From JBFLVU01 sp964589625 (GTDB lineage Bacteria; Acidobacteriota; UBA4820; DSQY01): a stretch of 64,000 bases of DNA. A model generated the notes under the pieces. The model was given only the letters and a program-made list of their open reading frames with translations. It searched no databases and had not been told where the DNA came from. The DNA lies in contig CAZPSH010000001.1 of the NCBI GenBank assembly GCA_964589625.1, forward strand, positions 1-64,000. The letters run 5' to 3'. Positions 9,201 through 15,503 of the stretch are shown in pieces (the first letter of the stretch is position 1; every line of letters begins with the position of its first letter). Position numbers and translations under genes: made by a program.

Positions 9201-9404
9201 GTCGCCGCCTCCCTGTGGAAGGTGGAGGATTCCACGACGGCGCGCATGATGGGTGCTTTCTACGTCCACCTGGGGAAAGGCGCGAGCCCCGCCGAGGCCC
9301 TGAGGAAGGCCCAGTCCGACCTGCGGGAGGGGAGGGCCACCGGCCTGCCACTACCGCCCTATTATTGGGCCGCGTTTCAGATCTACGGGCGGGGGGATGG
9401 GTAA
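6210..9404 (+). CDS. PDZ-TPR-CHAT caspase-like protein
   Basis: 1064 residues from the ATG at 6210, which follows a good GGGAGG site; the open frame continues upstream but that part is antisense to the sigma gene. Order of parts: hydrophobic signal or anchor (residues about 14-32), PDZ-like segment (about 33-125), roughly ten kinesin-light-chain-type TPR repeats (about 140-600) and a C-terminal CHAT domain (about 690-1064). The predicted caspase-type dyad is present: His920 in VLHFACHATLD and Cys970 in LSACETGLG. CHAT proteins are clan CD peptidases; some act in separase-like or defence pathways. The N-terminal segment suggests an envelope location. It is divergent from an ECF sigma/anti-sigma pair, suggesting regulated expression. 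Substrate is unknown. Confidence 0.9.
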   Translation: MNRCRRGPGRERWGGALTAVLAGFALLPLWAGVVVESVAPLSAPAKAGLTAGDRLARAAVLGEDGRPGEWVPLSSPYAWERFEALRAGWGSAVLEGERNRTPVEWRLGHGRGGLKVRPAREGDSLGTCWERIQAAGTAAVDKRWQEALGALEKAEALAGDLPPEVLPGILLERGNLLRKKGDLVGAGEAFARAAAACAQRFGASDLWRAECLYRQGAAAWVRRDLSAAEGPHREALALRRKLAPGSPDEAESLNSLGGIAFARADFDGAAALYAEALALFEKADPGGVGSSKVLSNLGSVHRNLGDLLEAEEYVGRALEIQRRLDPQSLALANSLNNLGLIAHERGDLAKADSCHREALALRERHDPEGTAVAASLNNLAGVAESRGDAVQAEAWYSRAVGLMEKKAPDSLDLASCLSNLGAVLGAQGKGVEAREVHLRALAIEESLAPEGAGAAGSHFNLGTEALRAGDPAEARSRFERSAALFRKAAPGSLGLAGALVQQGLLDVRAGDAAGSRAFLEEALSIRARLAPGSMAEAEVLRALGAVAALEGKTDEAIAWSLRALDALDSQMGRLGGSHEVRAEYRSGALPFYEEAMDRLLSAARGREAFSVFERGKARVLLEILGERDLLRTIQVSPDLAREGRRLDRACGRVMEALAETGGESDPEPWKRLTLRLSELRAERAALAFKVRQASPAYAALAYPQPLGIDGVCGRLPEGVCLVAYSVGESSTRLFAVASGGGFRAVALPVGRDALGDKVNAFRKAILEARSPARGTQRVTARGQDLYDLLLGPAEALVGPSRHLVIVPDGPLHALPFGVLCASRNASFLGALKTLSISPSATAYVELGEGLRGDRGGGVAAAFAWGGEGGASRPNLSATLPEAHELGRLGRECRFFTGEEATEARFRESASTASVLHFACHATLDGRFPMNSCLLLKERAGGRPEEDGRVRAWEVLQEIRTPARLVVLSACETGLGREVAGEGLLGLVRAFHAAGAPAVAASLWKVEDSTTARMMGAFYVHLGKGASPAEALRKAQSDLREGRATGLPLPPYYWAAFQIYGRGDG

Positions 9405-9538
9405 GGGAAGAATCGGAGGACGGACAAGAGGATCGAAGCGGGGGAGGCCGGATTCGGAGGCGAGGACCGGTGAGGGCCATCCGCCATCACCGTTCCGGCG
9501 GCTTTTCCCTTCCCTCTTCCAAGGCCCTCCTCATACTC

Positions 9539-9594
9539 ACCTACTCACTTACTCACCAAATCACCAAATCACCTAATCACTTACTCACTTACTC
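9539..9594. repeat. Octamer tandem array 2
   Basis: Seven consecutive 8-nt units of the pattern ACYNAMTC (ACCTACTC, ACTTACTC, ACCAAATC twice, ACCTAATC, ACTTACTC twice). It ends 6 nt before the stop codon of the proline dehydrogenase gene as read on the plus strand, so it lies immediately 3' of that minus-strand gene. Same period and consensus as the array at 1682-1721. Confidence 0.85.
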
Positions 9595-9600
9595 TCTCCC

Positions 9601-10512
9601 TCAATTCCCCCTCACGAACAGGTTCTTCAGCACGAGGAGGGACATGGAGGGGCTTTCGAGCATGCGGCGGCGCAGGTAGGCGATGGCGTCGTCCCAGTCG
9701 GAGGCGAAGGGAACGTACAGTCGGACCGTCTCGCCGGTGGCGACAAGCTCCTTCTGGATGTGGTCCCGGGGAACGCCCAGGAGCATCTGAAACTCGTAGC
9801 GGTCCTTGGGGATACCCTTCCTGGCAACCAGGTCGCGCGCCTTGGCGAGGTATTCCATGTCGTGGGTGGCGATGCAGACGTAGTGGCCCCGGTCGAAAAG
9901 CTTCCCGATGAGCGTAAGCAGGTTCTCCTTCATCTGCCGCCTGTTCGTCACGGCCTTGTCGGGACCCACGTTGTAGATGCCGATGCAGGCCCGGACGTGG
10001 GCCTTCAGCCCGTCGAAACGGTCCACGTCGTCCAGCGTCCGGTGAAGCCGGGACTGGAGTACGGTGCCCAGGATGGGGTACTTGGGCTTGAGATCCCTGT
10101 AAAGGTCCAGGGTGAAGTCCGTTAGGTCCATGTCCTCCATGTCCACCGTGAGGCCCCGGCCGGCGGCCTGGCAGGCGGCCGCCATCTCCTCCACGTTCTT
10201 GCGGCAGAGGTCGGGGCTCACGTAGAAGCCGAAGTGGCCAGGCTTGATGGAGAGGGTGCAGTAGGCGCGGCCCTTCACGGCCTCCAGCGCCCGCAGATAG
10301 TTCTCCACGGCCCCGCGGACCTTGGCTTCGGTTTTTTCGGCCTCGCCCAGCACGTCGAGTGTCGTGAGAATGCCGCGTTCCTCGAACAGGCGATCAGCCA
10401 CGGCGAGGCCCTTGTCCAGAGAATCTCCGGAGACGTAGGGGGCGGCGAAGACGCGGACCAGGCGTCCCGGGATCAGGTCGACGACCGATTTCTTCACGGC
10501 GTACAGGGACAT
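9601..10512 (-). CDS. Proline dehydrogenase (single-domain, PutB type)
   Basis: 303 residues, the size of stand-alone bacterial proline dehydrogenases, which oxidise L-proline to pyrroline-5-carboxylate with FAD and pass electrons to the quinone pool. Family landmarks are visible along a TIM barrel: TVDMEDMDLTDFTLDLYRDL, YNVGPDKAV, ATHDMEYL, YEFQMLLGVP and the C-terminal RLYVPFASDWDDAIAYL. The ATG at 10512 follows a GAGGAGGG site. No pyrroline-5-carboxylate dehydrogenase lies next to it. It is divergently oriented to the serine-biosynthesis operon. Confidence 0.92.
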   Translation of the reverse strand: MSLYAVKKSVVDLIPGRLVRVFAAPYVSGDSLDKGLAVADRLFEERGILTTLDVLGEAEKTEAKVRGAVENYLRALEAVKGRAYCTLSIKPGHFGFYVSPDLCRKNVEEMAAACQAAGRGLTVDMEDMDLTDFTLDLYRDLKPKYPILGTVLQSRLHRTLDDVDRFDGLKAHVRACIGIYNVGPDKAVTNRRQMKENLLTLIGKLFDRGHYVCIATHDMEYLAKARDLVARKGIPKDRYEFQMLLGVPRDHIQKELVATGETVRLYVPFASDWDDAIAYLRRRMLESPSMSLLVLKNLFVRGN

Positions 10513-10656
10513 CGTGCCCCCTCCTCACACGGCGGGGTCCTCGGGCCCCGAGGGCGGAGTATAGCACCGGGGAGGACCGTCCCCCCCCGTCCTCGATCCC
10601 ACGCGGGGCCGGCCATGGGGGAAAACCCCCCTCGCCCGGACGGCTCCGGATGGGCC

Positions 10657-10685
10657 TTGAAGGGGTTGATTTCTTTGGATATGCT
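10657..10685 (+). promoter_or_regulatory. Sigma70-like promoter for the DUF1015-serA-serC operon
   Basis: TTGAAG (10657-10662), a 17-nt spacer, then TATGCT (10680-10685). Both hexamers match the consensus at four of six positions, and the predicted transcript starts about 70 nt before the ATG at 10761. Confidence 0.55.
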
Positions 10686-10760
10686 GACTCTCCGGTCCGG
10701 AGCCATCGCGGGCGCTCCTGGCCTCCAGCCCACATCCGGAGCCCGCCAGAGGGTCGCCGC

Positions 10761-12002
10761 ATGTCCAAGTTGAAGCCGTTCCGCGGCTACAGGCCCAGGC
10801 CTGACCTCGCGGAGAAGATCGCCAGCCACCCCTATGACGTCATCAACTCGGACGAGGCCCGGGAGCTTGCCCGGGGCAACCCCTACTCCTTTCTGCACGT
10901 GGGCAAGCCCGAGATCGACCTCGACCCGACCGTCCCCCTCTACGACGACCGCGTCTACGCCAAGGGTGTTGAAAACCTGCGCCGCTTCATCACCGAGGGA
11001 GCCCTGCTCAAGGAGTCCCAGCCCTGCTTCTACGTGTACCAGCAGAGGATGGGGGAGCACGTCCAGGCGGGCCTCGTGGGCCTCTGCGCCATCACCGAGT
11101 ACGAAAACGGTCTCATCAAGCGCCATGAGTTCACGCGCAAGGACAAAGAGGACGACCGCACCCGCCACGTGATGGAGCAGAACGCCAACGCCGAGCCGGT
11201 CTTCCTCACCTACAGGGCCGTACCCGCCATCGACGAGATCGTGGACCGTGCCCGCGCCTGCGACCCGGTCTACGACATCGTCACCGACGACGGCTTCGGC
11301 CATACCGTCTGGGTGGTGGCCGACGAGGAGGACCTCAGGGACATCGAAGGCCTCTTCGCCGAAAAGGTCCCGGCCCTTTACGTTGCCGACGGGCACCACC
11401 GCACGGCCGCCGCCGTCCGGACGGGACAGGCCCTTCGCGCCAAGGCCGCCTCCCGCACGGGCGAGGAGCCTTTCGAGTACTTCATGGCCGTGGTTTTCCC
11501 CCACGACCAATTGAAGATCCTCGACTACAACCGTGTGGTAAAGGACCTCAACGGCTTGAGCCCCGAGGCGTTTCTCGCCAAGGTCGGGGAGTTGTTTTCG
11601 GTGGAGCAGGACACCGGGCCCAGGCCCGAACGCTCGGCGACCTTCGGAATGTACCTGGGCGGCGAGTGGTACCGCCTGACGGCCCGGCCGGGCACCTTCC
11701 CGGCGGGGGACCCGGTCAAGGGGCTGGACGTCTCCATCCTCCAGGACAACCTGTTGGCGCCCATCCTGGGGATCGCCGACCCGCGCACCGACAAGCGCAT
11801 CGACTTCGTCGGGGGAATCCGAGGGACGAAGGAGCTGGAACGTCGCGTTCGAGAGGGCTGGGCCGTGGCCTTCGCCCTGCATCCCACGAGCCTTCCCCAG
11901 CTCATGGCCGTGGCCGACGCCGGACAGGTCATGCCGCCCAAGTCCACGTGGTTCGAACCCAAACTGCGTAGCGGCCTCATCGTGCGGCTGATCGAGGACT
12001 GA
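10761..12002 (+). CDS. DUF1015 family protein
   Basis: About 413 residues, typical length for DUF1015. The diagnostic segment VADGHHRTAAA and an N-terminal KPFRGYRPRPDLAEKIASHP stretch are present. The biochemical function of the family is not firmly established, but it is often found beside serine-pathway genes, and here it heads an apparent operon with serA and serC, so a role in serine or phosphoserine metabolism is inferred. The ATG at 10761 was chosen because the conserved N-terminus starts there and AGAGGG lies upstream; a longer open frame from 10650 includes the predicted promoter and is unlikely. Confidence 0.85.
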   Translation: MSKLKPFRGYRPRPDLAEKIASHPYDVINSDEARELARGNPYSFLHVGKPEIDLDPTVPLYDDRVYAKGVENLRRFITEGALLKESQPCFYVYQQRMGEHVQAGLVGLCAITEYENGLIKRHEFTRKDKEDDRTRHVMEQNANAEPVFLTYRAVPAIDEIVDRARACDPVYDIVTDDGFGHTVWVVADEEDLRDIEGLFAEKVPALYVADGHHRTAAAVRTGQALRAKAASRTGEEPFEYFMAVVFPHDQLKILDYNRVVKDLNGLSPEAFLAKVGELFSVEQDTGPRPERSATFGMYLGGEWYRLTARPGTFPAGDPVKGLDVSILQDNLLAPILGIADPRTDKRIDFVGGIRGTKELERRVREGWAVAFALHPTSLPQLMAVADAGQVMPPKSTWFEPKLRSGLIVRLIED

Positions 12003-12011
12003 AGGACTTAC

Positions 12012-12073
12012 GACAGAGGACGCAGGGCTCACAGGGGCTCTGTCAATCTTATGGCTCCGTGGTCTCTGTGGTG
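12012..12073. repeat. CACAGAG-type inverted repeat upstream of serA
   Basis: GACAGAG (12012-12018) and CTCTGTC (12038-12044) are inverted copies, followed by further degenerate CTCCGTGG/CTCTGTGG units up to 12073. The same sequence family fills the serA-serC gap at 12973-13040. It ends just before the serA ribosome-binding site and may fold in the message. Confidence 0.6.
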
Positions 12074-12092
12074 ATCACAAGGAGGGTTGAAC

Positions 12093-12962
12093 GTGAAGAT
12101 CCTGATTGCGGACGCGTTTGATAAAGGGCTCCCCAAGCGGCTGGAGCGCTTCGGGGAAGTGTTCGAAGACATGGGCCGGTTGGCGGAGGCGGAGGTTCTG
12201 CTCATTCGCTCCAAGACGAAGGTCACGCGGGACCTGATCGAGAAAGCCCCGGTCCTGAAGCTCGTCATTCGAGGGGGGGTGGGGCTCGATAACGTGGACA
12301 GGGCCGCCTGCCAAGCCCGGGGCATCGACGTGATGAACACACCCGAGGCCTCCTCGGTTGCCGTCGCCGAGTTTGCCATGGCCCTCATGCTCGCCATCCC
12401 CAACCGTATCGTGGAGGCCCACACCTCCATGAAGGAGGGGAAGTGGCTCAAGAAGGAGCTCAAGCGCACGGAACTCTACCAGAAGACCCTGGGCCTCCTC
12501 GGTGTCGGCCGAATCGGATCGGAGGTGGCCTCGCGTGCCAAGGCCTTCGGCATGACGGTCATCGCCTTTGATCCGTACCTCAAGGAGCACCCCGTGGCGC
12601 GCCTCGTCCCCCTGGACGAACTCCTTGCGAAGTCCGACTACATCTCCTTCCACACGCCGCTTACCGACGAGACCCGGGGAATGGTCAACGCCACCCTCCT
12701 CGGCAAGATGAAGGACGGGGTCATCCTGATCAATACCGGCCGGGGCAAGATCCTCGATGAGGCGGCCCTGGCGGAGGCACTGAAAAGCGGGAAGGTGGCC
12801 GCCTACGGGACCGACGTGTGGCCCAGCGATCCGCCTCCCGCCGACTGCCCCCTGCTGACGGCACCCAACGTCCTCATGGCGCCGCACATCGGGGCCTCCT
12901 CCAAGGAGAACCTCCTGCGCATCGGCGACATCGTGGTCGAGATCCTGTCCAAGCGGAAGTAG
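12093..12962 (+). CDS. serA: Short-form D-3-phosphoglycerate dehydrogenase
   Basis: 289 residues: a 2-hydroxyacid dehydrogenase without the C-terminal ACT regulatory domain of longer SerA proteins. It would oxidise 3-phosphoglycerate to 3-phosphohydroxypyruvate with NAD, the first step to serine. The NAD motif is GLLGVGRIG, the catalytic Arg is in NTGRGK and the catalytic His in APHIGAS. The position of the usual catalytic Glu reads DVWPSDPP, with Asp in place of Glu. The GTG at 12093 is chosen because GGAGG at 12081-12085 is 7 nt away; the TTG at 12087 is too close to it. Operon context with serC supports the assignment over other hydroxyacid dehydrogenases. Confidence 0.87.
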   Translation: MKILIADAFDKGLPKRLERFGEVFEDMGRLAEAEVLLIRSKTKVTRDLIEKAPVLKLVIRGGVGLDNVDRAACQARGIDVMNTPEASSVAVAEFAMALMLAIPNRIVEAHTSMKEGKWLKKELKRTELYQKTLGLLGVGRIGSEVASRAKAFGMTVIAFDPYLKEHPVARLVPLDELLAKSDYISFHTPLTDETRGMVNATLLGKMKDGVILINTGRGKILDEAALAEALKSGKVAAYGTDVWPSDPPPADCPLLTAPNVLMAPHIGASSKENLLRIGDIVVEILSKRK

Positions 12963-12972
12963 AGAGACGCTC

Positions 12973-13040
12973 ACCACAGAGGACACAGAGATCACAGAGT
13001 AGGTTTCCAAGAAGAAAATCACCTCTGTGAGCTCTGTGGT
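12973..13040. repeat. CACAGAG-type inverted repeat between serA and serC
   Basis: ACCACAGAG (12973-12981) pairs with CTCTGTGGT (13032-13040), and CACAGAG (12993-12999) pairs with CTCTGTG (13023-13029). A stable two-part stem could therefore form 5 nt before the serC ribosome-binding site. The element is related to the one at 12012-12073. Confidence 0.7.
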
Positions 13041-13059
13041 TGAAGAGGAGGTAGATGCC

Positions 13060-14157
13060 ATGGCAAAGCGAGTGATCAACTTCTACGCGGGACCGGCAGG
13101 GCTTCCTCTGCCGGCGCTGGAACGGGCCCAGGCGGAACTGCTGGACTTCGAGAACACGGGCATGTCGGTGATGGAAATCTCCCACCGGGCGAAGGAGTAC
13201 GACGCTGTCCACAACGAGGCCATCGCCCTCGTGAAAGAGCTTCTGAGCGTCCCCGACAATTACAAGGTCCTGCTCCTCCAGGGCGGCGGAAACCTCCAGT
13301 TCGCCATGCTGCCCATGAACCTCCTCCACTCGGGACGCAAGGCCGACTACGTCGTGACGGGCTCGTGGGCCAAGAAGGCCTACAAAGAAGCCGTGATCGT
13401 GGCCGGCGAGAACGCGCGCTGCATCGCGACCACCGAGCCCGAGAAGTTCTGTCGCCTGCCGAGGCCCGAGGAAATCAAGGTCAACCCCGATGCGGCCTAT
13501 GTTCACATCTGCTCGAACAACACCATTTACGGCACCCAGTGGAAGGCCTTCCCCGAAACGGGCGGCATCCCGCTGGCCTGCGACATGTCCAGCGACTTCA
13601 TGTGGCGCCCCTTCGACGTGAAGCCCTTCGGCTTCATCTACGCGGGCGCCCAGAAGAACCTGGGACCCTCGGGCCTCGTGGTGGCCCTCATCCGGGACGA
13701 CGTCCTCGAGATGTGCACGGACAAGCTCCCCACCATGCTCCGCTACAAAATCCACGCCGAGAAGAACAGCCTCTTCAACACCCCTCCCTGCTTCTCCATC
13801 TACATCCTCCGCAACGTCCTGGCCTACAACAAGCAGATCGGCGGCCTGGAGGCCATCTACAAGAGCAACTTGAGAAAGGGCGAACTGCTCTACGGTTGCA
13901 TCGACCGACACGCGGGCTTTTACAGGCCGTGGGTCCAGGTGAAGGAGGACCGCTCCTACATGAACGTGGACTTCTTCCTGCCCACCGAGGACCTCACCGC
14001 GGCCTTCATCTCCGAGGCCAAGAAGAACGGGATGGTGGGCCTCAAGGGCTACCGCGATCTGGGTGGCATCCGCGTCTCCATGTACAATGCCGTCACCGTT
14101 CCCCAGATCGAGACCCTGGTCTCGTTCATGGAGGAATTCGTCAAGAAGAACGGCTGA
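13060..14157 (+). CDS. serC: Phosphoserine aminotransferase
   Basis: 365 residues, family-typical. This PLP enzyme converts 3-phosphohydroxypyruvate and glutamate to phosphoserine, the second step of serine synthesis; it can also act in pyridoxal phosphate synthesis. The start NFYAGPAGLP, the phosphate-binding GGGNLQFAMLPMNLL stretch and the PLP lysine in YAGAQKNLGPSG are all clear. GAGGAGG 8 nt ahead of the ATG at 13060 fixes the start; an in-frame GTG at 13027 lies inside the repeat and is rejected. A strong terminator follows at 14180. Confidence 0.96.
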   Translation: MAKRVINFYAGPAGLPLPALERAQAELLDFENTGMSVMEISHRAKEYDAVHNEAIALVKELLSVPDNYKVLLLQGGGNLQFAMLPMNLLHSGRKADYVVTGSWAKKAYKEAVIVAGENARCIATTEPEKFCRLPRPEEIKVNPDAAYVHICSNNTIYGTQWKAFPETGGIPLACDMSSDFMWRPFDVKPFGFIYAGAQKNLGPSGLVVALIRDDVLEMCTDKLPTMLRYKIHAEKNSLFNTPPCFSIYILRNVLAYNKQIGGLEAIYKSNLRKGELLYGCIDRHAGFYRPWVQVKEDRSYMNVDFFLPTEDLTAAFISEAKKNGMVGLKGYRDLGGIRVSMYNAVTVPQIETLVSFMEEFVKKNG

Positions 14158-14179
14158 TCCCCCCGGTGCGATTCCCCCT

Positions 14180-14215
14180 GGCCGCCCGCCGTCACGCGGG
14201 CGGCCCTTTGTTTCT
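14180..14215 (+). terminator. Intrinsic terminator of the ser operon
   Basis: GGCCGCCCGC (14180-14189), 6-nt loop, GCGGGCGGCC (14196-14205): a perfect 10-bp GC stem, followed by CTTTGTTTCTT. It lies 22 nt after the serC stop codon. Confidence 0.88.
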
Positions 14216-14270
14216 TGAGACGGGATGCTTGAGGGGCAAGGCGGAAGACGGAAGGAAAAAAAGGGCATTG

Positions 14271-14298
14271 GAGATTTGGGATTTCGGATTGCGGATTT
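14271..14298. repeat. Low-complexity GATTTGGGATTTCGG-type repeat
   Basis: GATTTGGG, ATTTCGG, ATTGCGG and ATTT follow in series, an AT-rich degenerate 7-8-nt repeat in an otherwise GC-rich region. It lies between the ser operon terminator and the next kinase gene. Repeats of this look are common between genes in several environmental phyla; copies elsewhere in this genome cannot be checked here. Confidence 0.55.
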
Positions 14299-14426
14299 AA
14301 AAACAATGGAGAAAACGAAATCCGTGGGGCGGGTGGCAGGGCGAGATGTGCGTAGGGAGAGCCGTGTCGGGAGGAAGAAGGCGCCCGTGGTAGACTCCAC
14401 TAGCCCGGAACGGACGGAGGCTCGGC

Positions 14427-15503
14427 GTGGCTCTGGACGTAAAGACCCTGATCTGCTTCTACTTCGGCATGGTTCTCGAACTGGAGGGGGCCCTCCGGTT
14501 CGCGATGGCCCGGAAGCCTTCCCGGCTGTGGTACTGGGGGGCGGTCCCTTTTCTCCTCTTCCAGGGGTGGCTTACGGTGGGGCGCGACGAGGTCGTCCTT
14601 CGAAGCCTCGTGGTGGCCGTCTTCATGGCCTGGGTCAGCTTCCGCATCGCCTGGATCTTCCTGGCGGGGGAAGGGTGGTCGAACCACCTCTACCGCCTCT
14701 TTTCGATCCTCTACGTCCTCATGGGCGCGGCCATCCTGGTTCGGGCCCTCCTTTGGATGACAAACCCTTCCCACGGCCTCTTCGATGCGCCCTATTTCCA
14801 AACGGCCTGCTTCTCCCTGACGCTTGTGGCGGGCACGGGCGCCTCCCTCTGCTATCTCCTTGTGACGAGCCAGCGCCTGGAGCAGGAAGTGCGGTCCGGG
14901 GAGGAGCGCTTCCGGCGGCTCGTGGAGGCCTCCACCATGGGAATCGCGTTCTTGCAGGAGGAGCCGGGTGATCGCCTGACCCTCACGGGGGTCAACCCCG
15001 CCGCGTGCTCCATCCTGCACGCTCCCGAGGACCAACGGATCGGGAGGCCCTTGCGGGAGGCGTTCCCCGGCGAGGCCGTGGAGGTGTCTGTGTCCNNNNN
15101 NNNNNACGTCCTCATGGGCGCGGCCATCCTGGTTCGGGCCGTCCTCTGGATAACAACCCCTTCCCACGGCCTCTTCGATGCGCCCTATTTCCCCGGCGAG
15201 GCCGTGGAGGTGTCTGTGTCCGTCGAAGGGGACCGTGCGAAGGTGGAGGTCAGCGACCGGGGTCCAGGAATCCGGCAGGAGATCCAAGGCTCCCTCTTCG
15301 AGCCTTTCGTGAGGAGCCGGACGGGTCACACGGGGCTCGGCCTGGCGCTGGCGCGCCACCATCTGCGTTCCCACAGGGGGGACCTTGAAGGAGGGGATAG
15401 CGAGCCGGGGCCCGGGGCGGTCTTCGCGGCCACCCTTCCGCTCCGGCCGGAGTTCTGCGACGCAACCGAGGCGGCGGAAGTGAGCCGGGTCCTCAGCAGA
15501 TGA
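14427..15503 (+). CDS. Membrane sensor histidine kinase, interrupted by an assembly gap
   Basis: The N-terminal part (about 150 residues) has several membrane segments, followed by a short coiled region and the start of a PAS domain (EERFRRLVEASTMGIAFLQ). Ten N's at 15096-15105 interrupt the gene. After the gap, 28 codons repeat the earlier membrane segment (VLMGAAILVRA), then FPGEAVEVSVS is repeated, then the C-terminal ATPase boxes appear (SDRGPGI, HTGLGLALARHH). The phospho-acceptor His box and the N box are missing, so the displayed frame is a chimera and the real protein is longer. The predicted product would sense a signal at the membrane. It is coupled to the next gene by ATGA. Confidence 0.7.
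   Translation: MALDVKTLICFYFGMVLELEGALRFAMARKPSRLWYWGAVPFLLFQGWLTVGRDEVVLRSLVVAVFMAWVSFRIAWIFLAGEGWSNHLYRLFSILYVLMGAAILVRALLWMTNPSHGLFDAPYFQTACFSLTLVAGTGASLCYLLVTSQRLEQEVRSGEERFRRLVEASTMGIAFLQEEPGDRLTLTGVNPAACSILHAPEDQRIGRPLREAFPGEAVEVSVSXXXXVLMGAAILVRAVLWITTPSHGLFDAPYFPGEAVEVSVSVEGDRAKVEVSDRGPGIRQEIQGSLFEPFVRSRTGHTGLGLALARHHLRSHRGDLEGGDSEPGPGAVFAATLPLRPEFCDATEAAEVSRVLSR
15096..15105. other. Assembly gap (10 N)
   Basis: Ten undetermined bases. The 31 bases on the left flank (15065-15095) recur at 15191-15221. The right flank (15106-15190) is a diverged copy of 14713-14797. The joint is therefore likely to be a scaffolding artefact caused by variant copies, and the true gap length is unknown. 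Confidence 0.98.

Noticed and set aside
9539..9594. CRISPR array
   Set aside because: Units are 8 nt with no spacers, and no cas gene is present.
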